In this document: piece by piece, positions 24,800 through 36,660 of the stretch | Layout: each line of letters begins with the position of its first letter | Numbering within the stretch: the stretch's first letter is position 1 | Source: Leucaena leucocephala | Taxonomy: Eukaryota; Streptophyta; Magnoliopsida; Fabales; Fabaceae | Direction of reading: 5' to 3' | Assembly: GCA_037074615.1 (NCBI GenBank) | Contig: CM073566.1 | Location: 11,426,001 to 11,490,000 of the forward strand | Length of the DNA stretch: 64,000 nucleotides | The notes under the pieces: generated by a model | The model's database searches: none | Seen by the model: only the letters and a program-made list of their open reading frames with translations | Told to the model about the DNA's origin: nothing | Position numbers and translations under genes: made by a program

Positions 24800-25181
24800 A
24801 GTGGAAATAGAACACAAATAAACTCATACCTTGATTTGGTGCAGGCGACTTTCTCATCTTGTTGCCAGTCAGGGCATACACTTTTCCCTGAGTTTGGTAT
24901 CTTTTACCTGTTGTGTTCTGTAGGCACTCCCTAGCATAATGTCCAGTCTCTCCACACCTATAGCATAACCCCTGACCTGCTAGACAAGGCCTCGTACCAT
25001 GGTCTCGACCATAGTTCCCATATACATTAGGTCTTGGTTGCTTATTAATTAACTTCTCTTAGCCTATTACCCAGCTTTCCTCCGTGCTTCTTTGTAACCT
25101 TTAACCTATATACTGACCCATTTCTCTTCCTACTATTCCCTCTCAAGGATTCTAGTGGCACCATTCTCAAAGGTACTGATG
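24800..25181 (-). pseudogene. gag: gag C-terminus of element D with intact CCHC knuckle
   Basis: On the minus strand a frame stays open from about 25040 to 24800, although it has no start codon. It reads NYGRDHGTRPC, then the knuckle CYRCGETGHYAREC with all four zinc ligands (CX2CX4HX4C), then QGKVYALTGNK as before protease in the family. The knuckle binds RNA for packaging. The N-terminal part lies at 28380-29060, separated by solo LTR S2. No protease core follows. Confidence 0.7.
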
Positions 25182-25186
25182 TAGCA

Positions 25187-28100
25187 CGTCATATCCTAAT
25201 TTTTTCTTATCTATATGAAATAGACAATGGAACTGTAAGGGACAGATAGAGGAAATAGTTTTGAAAGGGATTATGACGATGATTAGAATGAATGATAAAG
25301 GTTAGATGAGTTTTGAAGCAAGAGAGGGACTAAACTGAAAAGTTTGAAAGGTCCATGGTACAAAATAAAATGTAGAGATAAAGTTTGGGCCATTAAGTAT
25401 AATTTTAGAAAGTTTGAGGGACTAAAATATAATGTTAAAAATTTAGGGGCAGAATTGTAATTATGAGAAAGTTGAACCGAAAAAGGCAAAAAACTGCCTG
25501 AAAATAGTTCAATCCCAAATTTTACCAGTAAATAGAGAAAATTATTCTGATCAGTTTAACGCAACACAGAATTCTGATTTTGAGGTCCCGATGAATTGAT
25601 ATAAATTTTTGAAGTTTGGAAAAATTATTGCAGTATTTTTTGGACCTCAAAATCAAATAAAATTTTACAGTAAATTCTTATAATTAATATGAGAATTTAT
25701 AAAACTGATAGAACTAAAAAAGGAGTTATGTAGAATTTATTATGGAATTTATAGTAGAATAAAACACCCGATAGATACTTTTCAGGAGAATTTCTTGGGA
25801 ATTATGCTATAAAGATATTGGACAATATAAAGTCCCAAGTTGGTATCCTATAGGCCCAGTAAGATACTGAATCAGTCATGTGGGCCAGTGTCCAGAGGAA
25901 CCCTAAAAAATACGAAATTATGAAAATGCCCCTAGGATGCAATAATGAGGAAGAGATGAATGGAGGGCATTTTGGTCATTTGGATAGGGTAAAAAACACC
26001 AAGTTAGGTACAGGGATAAATAATAAGAGTCAGTATATGCCCTGATAAGAGGTAAAGAGGTGTGAAATAATAATTATGCCTTTAGGGTTAATATAGTGCA
26101 AGAAAGTACACCAAGGGCATTTCGGTCATTTTCCAAGGAATGTTTAGCAGATAAATACTTAGGATAACAATGTCAATGGTACAAAAAATATGGATATTGG
26201 ATTTAAGGTCAGAATACATATTCTAGAATATTACAAAAATTAGGGACATAAAACAGTCTGGTTTTTATGAAACTTATTGGATCAGTACCGAAGTGGACTA
26301 AAATTTTTCCTATCAGTATTTTTTTCTAATTTGAGCCAAACACAGCCCTATATGATGTCATGGATGATGTCATTATAAAGCTTCTAGGGCAAGCCTTATG
26401 GAAGGTGGATTATGGACCATTAGATCAAATAGTAACCAAAGTAATATTGGCCATCCATTTCCACCAAACATTATCTATAAATACCCCCACAATTTGCACA
26501 TTCACACCAAGCTTTGGAGACCATGGGAAGGTGCTGCCAAAATGGATTTCAAGCAAGAAGAAGAGGGAAATCAAGTAGCTAAACAAGCAAAGATCTAATG
26601 TAATTTCTTCCTCCAATCTCTGTATTGTGTTTAGGAAGATTTCTCTTGGATTTCATTGGTTGAAACACCATATTTCTCTCCATGGGAGCTGCTGGATGTT
26701 CTTTCTTGATGGAGAAGAAGATGAATATTAAGTTATAAAATGTTTAGACAAGTTTAAACAAGCTAGAATTAAGTAGTTTGGACTTAGGAAATCATGTAAT
26801 CTTGGAATTGTAATTTGAGACCCTCTCTGTCACTATTCATGCACCTAGGAAGGAGTTATAATTTCATGATTTTGATGTTTCCAATGTGTTTAAAATGAAA
26901 AATTGTGTTGGATAAAGTAGAGAAACAAGTATTGGAAGCACTGGATTCAAAATAAGAATTTTTAAAAATAAATAGGGTATGCTTCGGTTATGAATAGATT
27001 TCATAGGAGGAGTTGGATTTTCATAATTCTAAGTTCATATTTGGATTCGTTGGACAAAATTATGTAGGATTGGTCGAAGGAAATAATTATTACAAAGTTA
27101 AATCACTAACTCCAAGACTTAAGTTTAAAGTTAGGGATTTTAAGAAAGTTAGTGTGCAATGTTTATGTAATGGCTCTAATGAGTTGTATACACAATGTAA
27201 TTGTGTTTAGGGCCATGATATGTCAAAGTAAATGAGTTAAAAAGGATGAGCAAGGAATCAATGTTTGGTTAGAAGCTTAGGGAGCAAGTGCAAGAACAAG
27301 AGAAAAGCTTATGTTTAAGGTAGTGAACTTACCCATTCTTGTGTGCTTGATGTATATGCTTGTGTGTTGATATGATTATGATATGTGATGATGATGATGA
27401 TGATGTATAATATTCATGAATTATATATGATCTTCCCTTTATGAGTTTATGGTTATGCATAATAGTGATAGGCATGGAGCATGATAGTATGCAAATGGAA
27501 GCTAAAGAAAGATAAAGGAAACATGTCATGCACTTGCATTCATCTTGTATGCATTGAATGGTACAATTTTCTACTGAGATTCCGTAGAATCTCACCCTAC
27601 CATAACCAACCATAATAGGTTATTTATGATGGAAGAATCATGCTTGATACATAAGCTAAGTAATGGAAGAGAAGAAGTAGACAAGTGATGGCATGTCATG
27701 GGTGTTATTTTTTTTTATGTAATGTTATGTAATATGTCATTATATGTAAAGAAATATATATGAAATAATTATGGTATAACCCCATGATGTATATGAATGT
27801 ATGAGAGGCCAAAGGGATCGTTTATGCATGCTGAACAATTATTGGGAATTAAAGAAAGGAAACTAAAATGGTAAAACGTAGGTCCTGAAGCAGTCTTGTT
27901 GTAGCTTCAGTTTGACCTAGCAAATAAAAGAATTAATTCACAAAATTTTATCATCAAGTAGTATACAACCAGAGATTTAAATTCATAGGTCATATGCCTC
28001 ATTTGGATGTATATATCAAGAGAAACAAATTTCCAAAATTACAAGATAGAATCTGGAATTTCCAGAATTTGCCATATGAACAGTAAATATTAACGATTTA

Positions 28101-28374
28101 ACTGTATTGATTGGCAAAGTAAATGTCCATATTTATATTTTTCCCTTAAACAGATATGAAAGATCTTAAATTATAAATTTGGACCACCTCCATACAATAT
28201 TTCTATAATTAGTTATGAATTTTTAAAATTGGACGGTCAATCTAAAAATTACCTAATGAACAGTACCCGAGAAGTAAGTTTTAAAAATTATAATTTTTGG
28301 GCTAAAGTAATGCTTCCGCTAATCAAATACGATTATGAACACGTATTATGAGAGGTTCAAAGTAGGATGTTTCA
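25187..28374 (+). mobile_element. Solo LTR S2 (E family)
   Basis: 3188 bp, plus strand, flanked by TAGCA at 25182-25186 and 28375-28379. The left end is CGTCATATCC (family TG changed to CG) and the right end is GGATGTTTCA. Closely related to the 3' LTR of E at 51482. Open frames at 26360-26600, 27013-27210 and 27329-27613 lie within LTR sequence and are not genes. A GAT/GATGAT microsatellite lies near 27388-27405. Confidence 0.9.
26476..26483 (+). promoter_or_regulatory. TATA box of solo LTR S2
   Basis: TATAAATA followed by a C-rich run, in the same place as in the E 3' LTR (52750-52757). Confidence 0.58.
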
Positions 28375-29060
28375 TAGCACTCCTTTCTGGATATTGCACA
28401 TTCTTTTCTGTGATCCTGCATACCTCTACTACTTCAATAAACCTTCGTATCTGCCTAGGAAACACCTTCTCCTTTAGCGTAGGATTTAATCCACGAGTTA
28501 ACTTATCAGTGTTCCACCTCTCATCGTTCATATAGTTTAGGTAAGTGGAATATCATGAATGACGAATGACCTTAACAAGATAATCGTCAAAGGGTTCTTG
28601 CTCATTCTGCTTTACATTTAAAACTCTATTTCATGTTCATCTCTTACTCATTATGGAAAATATTTCTCGTTGAACTATTCAGGAAATATTTCCCATGTAA
28701 GCAAAATATTTCTTGATTACAGAATTATTTCGGTGTTCCTCCACTACCTATCATCATCCTTTTCTAGCTTGTATACTGCCATATGTGCCTTTCTTTCAGT
28801 GGGACATTCTAAAATCTTAAATATTTTCTCTAATTGGTCGACCCATTCTTCCGCTGCTTGAGTGTCAAAATTCCCTTCAAATATTGGCGGATTAAACTTA
28901 TGGAATCATTCCATCCATGTTTGAAGATTTTCCTTGTTATTGTTATTTCCTATAAACCCCTGATGTCTATTCATTCCAGTCTGCCCATGATCTGACTGAG
29001 GTTCAGGTTCTAAATCATTTTCTGGTACTACCTACTTCTCAGACTGCTGTAGGCTTGCAA
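28375..29060 (-). pseudogene. gag: gag N-terminal and core part of element D
   Basis: On the minus strand from 29060 the sequence reads the start of the capsid-like domain: FHKFNPPIFEGNFDTQ, then EEWVDQLEKIFKILECP. After frame changes it ends with NDERWNTDKLTRGLNPTL and EVCRITEKNVQYP (28531-28380). It keeps the gag core that B has lost. It is cut on the 5' side at about 29060, where E's LTR fragment begins, and on the 3' side by S2. Confidence 0.7.
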
Positions 29061-29250
29061 CAGAATTTAGAATTTTCAAAATTTGCCATATAAACAGTAA
29101 GCATTAATGATTTAACTGTATTGATTGGCAAAGTAAATGTCCATATTTATATTTTTTCCTTAAAGAGCTATGAAAGATCTTAAATTATAAATTTGGACCA
29201 CCTTCATACGATATTTCTACAATTAGTTATGAATTTTTAAAGTTAGACAG

Positions 29251-31136
29251 TGAAGGGAATTGGAAGACACGCAGCGGAAATTAACTTTAAAATTTTTTTC
29301 CATTCCCAGCCAGGATCTACTGAATGTGTTTAAGTCAAGGAGAAAGAAGTGTTACCTTCGGTTTCAAGCTTTGGTCGCGACCTCAGTGTCCACTAGTCGC
29401 GACTCCTCGCCTATGGAACTTTCAGTCGCGACCTCCTCAGCTTCTAGTCGCGACCTGTCGCCTCTGGAGTTTTTAGTCGAGACCTCGTCAGCTTCTCGTC
29501 GCGACCTGCCTCTTCTTTTCGGATTTCTGACGTTCAGATGCCCGTATGGTCGCGACCTCAGCGTGTTCTGGTCGCGACCTGTCTTCGTGTCTGGTTCGAT
29601 CATAAGAAGTCGACAGCTCAGATCGGCTTCCTCTATCGGTATCCACACGAACAGCGTTCCAATCGCGAACGACGTGCTAGCGCCTCTTGTCCCTCTAGGG
29701 ATTTCTAGAGATTCCGTCCTCACCGTCTCTATTTTGGTAGTTTCTTGTCTGCAAACCTTTTGCACTCTCCCTGCCCCCTTTTCTCACGTCTGAATGTGTG
29801 TGTAGAGATGTATTGTGTGTAGAACCCTAGCTCCTAATGTCAAATATATAGGAAGCTATCGGGCTTCTAATAGGGCCGGGCTTCAGAATTAATCTTATAT
29901 TAATTCTGAATTAATACAATATCATATATTGCATAATTTAATAAGAAACTAATTAAATAAATATGGTTTATATTAAATCCGTCCCACAGATTTAATTCAC
30001 CTATTTATTTAATTTAAAATAAAGATAAGACAGAATTATATTTGATTTATTCTCATAAATCAAATTTGAGATATCTTATCAATTTGAATTTCAAATTCAA
30101 ATAGATCATATCCATTTAAATTCAAATTCAAAAGTGATAGAGATTTAATTTATCCTTATAAATTAAATCTTGCAAATATCTCTTATATTATATATAATAT
30201 ATATATACAAATTTATATATATAAAATATATATCCACCCTAGATTATTCATTGAATCTAGACATCTCTTAGATTCAATGAATCTGGACATCATAGCTCGT
30301 ATTGGGCTATTTTGTGTGCGACCCTGTAGGCCTATATGAAGTTGGCAGTGGGCCAGTTACTATACTGACCCACAAGTCGTAAGCGGTCTCTAGCAAGGCA
30401 TTACAACTACCCAAAACATATGAGGATCGATAAACGATGTAACCTTTCATACAACCATATCACGTCCCTTTTGTCACACGATATTTCGGTCAAGGATGAG
30501 GCATGGAGAACGTCATCCTCCTGTTCCTGACCGTTACTTTCTCGATCCCTGAGTAGTCTGAATATAGAAATGGAACTACCCTTCCATTCCAGTATGGCCA
30601 TACATTTCTCAGACTCACTCATCGAGGGGCCCAGTAATATCTCTCTACGAATGTGAGGGACAAATTCCATCTTGACCATTCACATTCCTCCGCATGAAAA
30701 ACCACTAAGCCCGAGCATAGCCTTTATGATCACTCGGTCAAAAGTGACTTTTGACTAGGTCAAAGCTGAGCGTTTGTCATGTAGGAATCCATGATGATCT
30801 CAGGTCAAAGGGCATAGTGACATGGCTTGTATATGAGAGAAGCTTATGACTTGACCCATGCAGCTCTCTCATAGCGGGTCGGTCCAACACCCTGTACTCT
30901 TACATGTGCTTATGACTTTGATTTATATCTCTATATATCTTCAAAGTCATACTGGTCTTATTTCATCTCTGCTCCCGCATAGATGACCGACCAGGGACAT
31001 TTAGGATAAGATCACGAGTTATCCAAGGATTGTCATCATAGTAAACGTGCAAATAATATGATAACATAATTAAGAAATTCATAAATCAACAATGTTCATA
31101 AGATAATGATTGGCCCTTAGGGCACAATCTCCAACA
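29251..31136 (-). mobile_element. Copia-like solo LTR (1886 bp)
   Basis: Read on the minus strand it begins TGTTGGAGATTGTGCCCTAA and ends in CCAATTCCCTTCA. The TGTTGGA...GTGCCCT start resembles Angela/BARE-type Copia LTRs. The flanking 5-mers are GACAG and GATAG, an imperfect duplication of GACGG in the uninterrupted relative (S2, about 28230). No interior or primer site is present. It carries a GTCGCGAC array near its 3' end. The open frames on both strands at 29260-29793 result from the array and are not convincing genes; the same holds for 30407-30679. Confidence 0.72.
29374..29580. repeat. GTCGCGAC array in the Copia-like LTR
   Basis: Eight units, seven of them intact GTCGCGAC and one GTCGAGAC, spaced about 20-45 bp. 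Adjacent words (CCTCAGC, TTCTAG) recur. The best preserved of the five GTCGCGAC arrays in the window. Confidence 0.82.
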
Positions 31137-31282
31137 GATAGTCAATCTGGAAATCACCTAATGAACAGTACCCGAGAAGTAAATTTTAAAAATTTTAATT
31201 TTTAGGCCAAAGTAATGCTTCCGCTAATCAAATACGTTTCCAAATACGTACTATGAGAGGTTCAAAGTAGGATGTTTCATTT

Positions 31283-31294
31283 TGGTATTAGAAC
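31283..31294 (+). other. Primer-binding site of E, two bases changed
   Basis: TGGTATTAGAAC, two transitions from TGGTATCAGAGC, just inside the 5' LTR. Orients E to the plus strand. Confidence 0.75.
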
Positions 31295-34145
31295 AAAAGG
31301 TTTTGGCATTAGTAAAGAACAAAGTTTTAGCACAAAATAGAGATTTTAGTGCAAGATAAACTTGCTCTGATTAGGAAGCAGAGTACGTAGTGGATTAGCT
31401 AAGGCCCATTTAAGATTGAGGTTAGTGACAGGTTAGCTTTTCATAGTCCAACCAAGATTATGAATTGGAGGTGATTACTCTATAGTAAGTATGTTAGACT
31501 TGATGAGCCATAACCCTAGGTCACGATTAAAGAAGATAGAAAATATAGGTCATGACAAAATAGTGTTGTGGTCATAATGAATGAACACAGAAGATGTTAG
31601 TCATGACAAGTCAATCGTTTGGTCATGACAAGTTAACTGTTTGGTCGTGACTAGACAACACAGTGGCCCTTAAATGTTTAATGGGAAAGTAAGAGATACC
31701 TTCCCGCCTGATAGTAATCATTGAGGATAGGGGAAACTTAAAAGTATGAATGGCATAGAGATGTGAGCTAAACCCTTCCTCAGTTAGCTAAAAGAAAGCG
31801 GCTGACTCAGTTATGGATTATAGTGAGGCCAAGGACACAAAAGTTCTTTAGGCTAGGGACATAGAAGTTTTACAGGCGATAGGAGATGGAATGATGGAAT
31901 GAAACTAAGTATGACTAGCAGTAGTAAAGGGAAAGGTAGCCACAGATTAAGAGACTCCCCTGTCTCAGAAAGAGGAATGCTTGAAAGTTAGATAAAGCAG
32001 TCAAGCGTTGAGTCTATACCCTAATAGGAGGGTGAAATGGCATCCTAAGTTAAATGGATAGTTATCTTAAGTTCCTGAATAAAGGATCAGGATCCGTCAG
32101 ATAATGTGACAAAGAAAAGAATGCTTTGAGGTTTACCTGTTTAATTGTAATATGCGTATAATGGAGGGTTGAGCAAATTTATGTGATGATATGGCTTATG
32201 TTACCATAAGTTATGTTGAATAATTGTATCTCCTTATAGTTATCATATGATGACACGCATGTTAGAGTATGCTATGATGAATAAATGCTACCCTTTCGCA
32301 TTACATGCAGGGTAAAGTATATATGATGAGAAAGTTATGTTGCTCCTATACCATATGACATGTACTCATATAATTGAACTTGGTAATGATAAAGCCATAG
32401 AAAAGTGGTAAATGAGATAGTTAACCAGTTAATCCCTAAAGTTTAAAATGGATATAGCCTAGTTAAGGTAAGATGGCTTGATATAACAGCTATCTCAGAT
32501 TCCTGAATTAATGAATAGGTTCTTGGAGATAGTAAGCTAAATATAAATAGCCTCAATAATTTATTGAGAATTAATAGAAAGAGATGGATAATGAGACAGA
32601 TAGTTATGGGAAACTAGTATGATGAGAGATAAGTATGTTCCTGATAATGTTAATAGCTACTCAGTTTTGGGATTTAGGTTTAGAGGCTCATGAGTAAGGG
32701 ATATGATGTATGAAAGTTCTAGCCACTTAGTTTTTCTTAAGAATTGGGAACTAGTCCTCCGATTAGAGTTGATGTTGCTCCATATAGAGAAAGATAACCT
32801 ATCAGTGTAAAAAGGGGATACAGTTATGATGGAGTTGACATTGCTTTGACAGAAGAACGTCCTCCATTAAGAACAAATAGAATACAACCGAGGTAAGGCA
32901 AGCAGAGTTGACTTTACCTAATAAAAGTATAATTGGCCAACAACAAAGGTTAAGGACATAGATTAACAAGGTATTAAGCATGTAAGAAACAATAGATTGG
33001 TATAAGTCCTCTCCCTCTAATTTTATGAAAAAGAAGATGGTTTTACAGCTAACTCTATAGACTGGTAGAGAGGCTTCCTTTTATAGGATAAGAGTTTTAA
33101 ATGTTAGGTTACAGATAGAATAACAAGTGAGAGATTTCACTCCTTACATGAAATTCTAGGCATTATGTTATGTTTGTATATATGCTAAAGCTCTTAATGT
33201 TAGAGCAGTGCAAGCTCCACATGATAGAGCTACGTAAGCTCCGAGTGTTAAAGCTGTTCATATTAAGGAAAGGAATGCTTGAGCTCTGATGTTAGAGCTT
33301 TGCATTCATGAGCAGGAATGCAGTCCTGTAATATGTTGGCCAGGCATTATGCATGTTAGAGTATGTTCTCCTACTTAGTAGTAAAGTAAAGAAAAGAACA
33401 GTCATATAAGTCCTCTCTTTGTACTAATTATAATTGTTAGAGACGATGAGAGTAGCTTAAAGAGCAAGGAAACCCCTAAGACTTTTAATGTAAATTGAGT
33501 AAAGTATAGTATGAGGCTTAAGCCAAACCTAAAATGATAGATAGGTTATTGGCTGGAGAATTGTTAAGGCCTACAAAAATGGTACTAGTATATGGGAATG
33601 AATTAGAATCGTCGATGCACTAAGGGCAGCAACCAGATACTGTAGAGAAAATGAGAATGAATACACCAACTTCGCTAAAGTTTATCAGCTATAGGATTGG
33701 TACAAGATGTGTCTAAGTCAGCTAGTACGATACATTGACGTATGAACAATCAGTTTAAGAAATGTTCAGAAATAGATCATTCATGCAATAATATGGAGTA
33801 GATCTACATTATGAAAGACTGTATCAGGATAGTCTTTTTCTAAATGAAAGTAGTAGAGGCTAGACCGAGGCTTGTCTAGAGACCTTCTTTGCATACTGTT
33901 GAAGGGAAAAGACGTAATGATAAATAGACAGAGAGTTTATGTGTCCAAAATAGAGGAATTCCATTACAGTGGAACCAATGACTCAGTAGACCTAGTATAA
34001 GATATTTTGAATAAGCTAAAGTAATAGCTATAGATGAGATATGAGATCCAACCGATTCAAGTTCGCCAAGAATTAGAGAAAGATGTTAAGAGATAGTAAA
34101 GAGCAAAAAAGTTTCCCTATGGGAAAAGAATAATCCGCTCAACAA
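31295..34145 (+). mobile_element. Interior of E, 5' non-coding part
   Basis: Decayed non-coding DNA resembling the reverse complement of the B and C interiors. Parts appear twice in a different order (compare 31928-32060 with B about 14700-14900, and 33660-33720 with B about 15190-15230). 31546-31650 is a GTCGCGAC-type array almost fully converted to GTCATGAC. 33185-33300 holds GAGCT/AGCTC hairpin units. No gene is seen. Confidence 0.65.
31546..31650. repeat. Fully decayed GTCGCGAC array in E
   Basis: Units read GTCATGAC three times and GTCGTGAC once; none is intact. These are the forms expected after loss of CpGs from GTCGCGAC. Confidence 0.6.
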
Positions 34146-34579
34146 GGAAGTTTAAGTTAAATAGTTTTAAGAAAAGTATTTGCCTCAGTCAAATAAATAT
34201 GAGCGCGAGGCTAAGTTTAAGTGATAAGGTAGGTAAGAGAAGAAACCCTTCGATGCACACTTAGCCAAGTTCACCGCCTCTCTCATTATTCCACGCATTT
34301 GAATTCTATAAACGATGAGAGATGAATGACTGAGAAGTTAACTTAGGACTCTAGTTCCATGTTGTAAGAAAGGATTCTTCCCAAACAGTTACAAATGTTT
34401 AATGGAGAGGTAGTGTATGCAATATTTCAGAAAGAAGTTTACAATGCCCAGAAAAATGTAAAGGCTAAAAGTTGAGAAGGGGTAATGAATTAAGAAGTTC
34501 AAGCACGTAATCAATAACTAAGGGATATGAGATATGTGATAGAGACCACAAAGATAAGATTTGTTTAACAGGTCGAGGA
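34146..34579 (+). pseudogene. gag: gag relic of element E, core part
   Basis: Plus-strand codons recall the gag core of A: EKYLPQS near 34172-34192 (A has EKYFPQS), EREAKF next, then NDE-like and KLT-like words before 34480. Stops and frame changes are frequent. The N-terminal part is missing. The frame reaches the CCHC region and is interrupted by S3 at GAGGA, resuming at 37925. Confidence 0.55.
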
Positions 34580-36472
34580 TGTAACATCCTTACTTTCGTA
34601 CGTCTTAGGGACCATTCAGTAGCCTTTAGAACCACTTGCATGACACTTAAAGTCTATTAGCCAAATCTGGAATTTTTACTCTTGGCAAGTTACTGTTCAT
34701 ATGGTATTCCAGATTCGGCGATGAACTTTAAAAAAATCATAATTAATTCTAAAAAAGTCGAAATGAAGTGGTTCAAAATTATACTCAAAGCTAACATATT
34801 TAAGTTTAAGGGAAAAATACGTTTCTGACCAAATCTTAGTACATTGATACAGTTTATTCGTTAAAGTTTATTGTTCATTTAGTCAAAAATCCTAAAAACA
34901 GATTCTTGACCCTGACTTTGGAAATTCATTTCACTTTGTTCCCTTATCCAAATGAGACGTATTACATATGGATTTAAAGCTCCATATGTTTACTTTAAGT
35001 TCATAAAATTTTGTGAGTTAATCCTTTCATTTGCTAGGTCAAACTGAAGCTACAATAAAACTGCTTCAGGACCTACGTTTTTACCATTTCAGTTTCCTTT
35101 CTTTAATTCCCAATAATTGTTCCAACATACATAAACCATCTCTTTGGTCTCTTATGCATTTATATACATCATGGACATATTCTATAATTATTTCATACAT
35201 TTCCATCACATAATTACACACTTTATATAATTGGAATAAACCATGCATCGTAAGTGAAGGTATCAAATTGTTCACTCTCTTTCCTCCATTCTTTAGCTCT
35301 TCTCCATGCATACCTTTTTCCATCATGCTTGACCTAAATTGGTTGGTTTTTGAAGGGTGAGATTCTAAGGAATCTCAATAGCAACCATTACCACTTAAAT
35401 ATGCAAAATGGATGCTAATGCATGTATGTAATTTCATTAAACTTTCTTTAATTAGTGATATGCCATCATGCTATAAACTTTGCATAAAAATGCCTGGCCA
35501 TTGGAAACATGTTCTTCATAACATACTCAACATCTTTTCTCATGTCACAACATCATTCAAATATCATCTACATGTCAACACATAAGCATACATATCAAGC
35601 ACATAAAGAGATAAGTCCACTACCATGAACTTAAGCTTTCTTCCTTATTCTTGCACTTGCTCCCTAACTTTCCAACCATGAAACCTTTCGGTCAACCACT
35701 TCTCAACATCTTCTTGGATGTTTCAAGGTCCTAAGTACATTCCTATTCATCACATAATAATTTATTAGGACCATGAACTCAAGTATTATTCAAGACTATC
35801 TCTCTGAACATTTAACTAACATAACTTCCTCTAACCTTTACCAATTGCCTTGACCTTTGAATCAATTGATGTCTTGACCTTACCCTACACAATTTCACCT
35901 TTTGAATCCATTTATGAGCGTAGAATAATGAAATTCTAGCTCTTATGCACTGTTCTATACAGATTTGAAAAATATGCACAATTCTTCCAAAAATTCTCAT
36001 CTTGATTCCAATGCTTCCCATACTTGTTTCTCTACTTTACCCCCACACAAATTTTCATTTTAAAACCATTGGAAGCATCAAAATCATGAGATTTCAATCA
36101 CTGTTCATGCGACTAACAGTACAGAGAAGAATTCCAAACATTACAACTTTCAATTCCAATGCTTACAAGGCTCAAAACCTATCCAATCCTACACAAAATC
36201 ATCATATAAACTCAATGGAAGCATTAGATCATTGAAATTCCATCTCCTTCTATCATGAACAGTGCAAACTGAAATGGTTCATCCATGGCAAAGTCAAGAA
36301 CATCAACTTGATTCAACAACCAATCATCTAACTAGCTTGTTTAAGCTTTAATCTCATAATTCTAACTTTAATTTCTTCTTCTTTCATCTAAGGTTTTGGA
36401 CAGCATATACACCTTAGAGAAAACTCAACTTTCTTCCATGAAAACCCTAAGTTCAAGATCCTAAATCAAAGA

Positions 36473-36528
36473 AAAATAAGCTAGGATAGATGGCTTAAAG
36501 GAAAATAAGCTAGGATAGATGGCTTACC
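36473..36528. repeat. 29-bp tandem duplication in S3
   Basis: AAATAAGCTAGGATAGATGG occurs twice with a period of 29 bp, next to the CT-rich leader of the LTR. The duplication is not seen in the other LTRs here. Confidence 0.8.
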
Positions 36529-36652
36529 TTTAATCTCTAGCTTGCTTGAACTTTGGCCTTTGAATTCTTCTTTGTCTTGGCTTGAGTTTTCATTTTGAAA
36601 GAGGTTCCCCAAGGGTTCTTGTGCTCACGGTTTTGCATCAGATTTTAGGGGG

Positions 36653-36660
36653 TATTTATA
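36653..36660 (-). promoter_or_regulatory. TATA box of solo LTR S3
   Basis: TATAAATA on the minus strand, in the shared LTR position. Confidence 0.55.

Larger units (their letters stand above)
29061..31279 (+). repeat. 5' LTR remnant of element E, split by a Copia-like LTR
   Basis: 29061-29250 plus 31137-31279 align to the last part of S2 (about 28052-28374). The LTR start is missing and D's gag is cut at the same point, so a deletion or recombination junction lies at about 29060. Confidence 0.75.

Noticed and set aside
26360..26616. Overlapping frames next to a TATA box in S2 and at 52634-53008
   Set aside because: This is the LTR leader downstream of TATAAATA; no domain, and the frames differ between the two copies.
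27380..27410. Possible regulatory GAT repeat
   Set aside because: A simple microsatellite in an LTR; nothing else supports a function.
29374..29580. CRISPR-like array (short palindromic repeats with spacers)
   Set aside because: Units are only 8 bp with irregular spacing and related spacers, inside plant retrotransposons with no cas genes.
29260..29793. Open frames of 177 aa (plus) and 133 aa (minus) over the same DNA
   Set aside because: They arise because the GTCGCGAC array is GC-rich and stop-poor. They overlap on both strands inside a Copia-like LTR and show no domain.
30407..30679. 90-aa open frame on the minus strand
   Set aside because: Lies in the body of the Copia-like LTR, with no recognisable domain; best read as LTR sequence.
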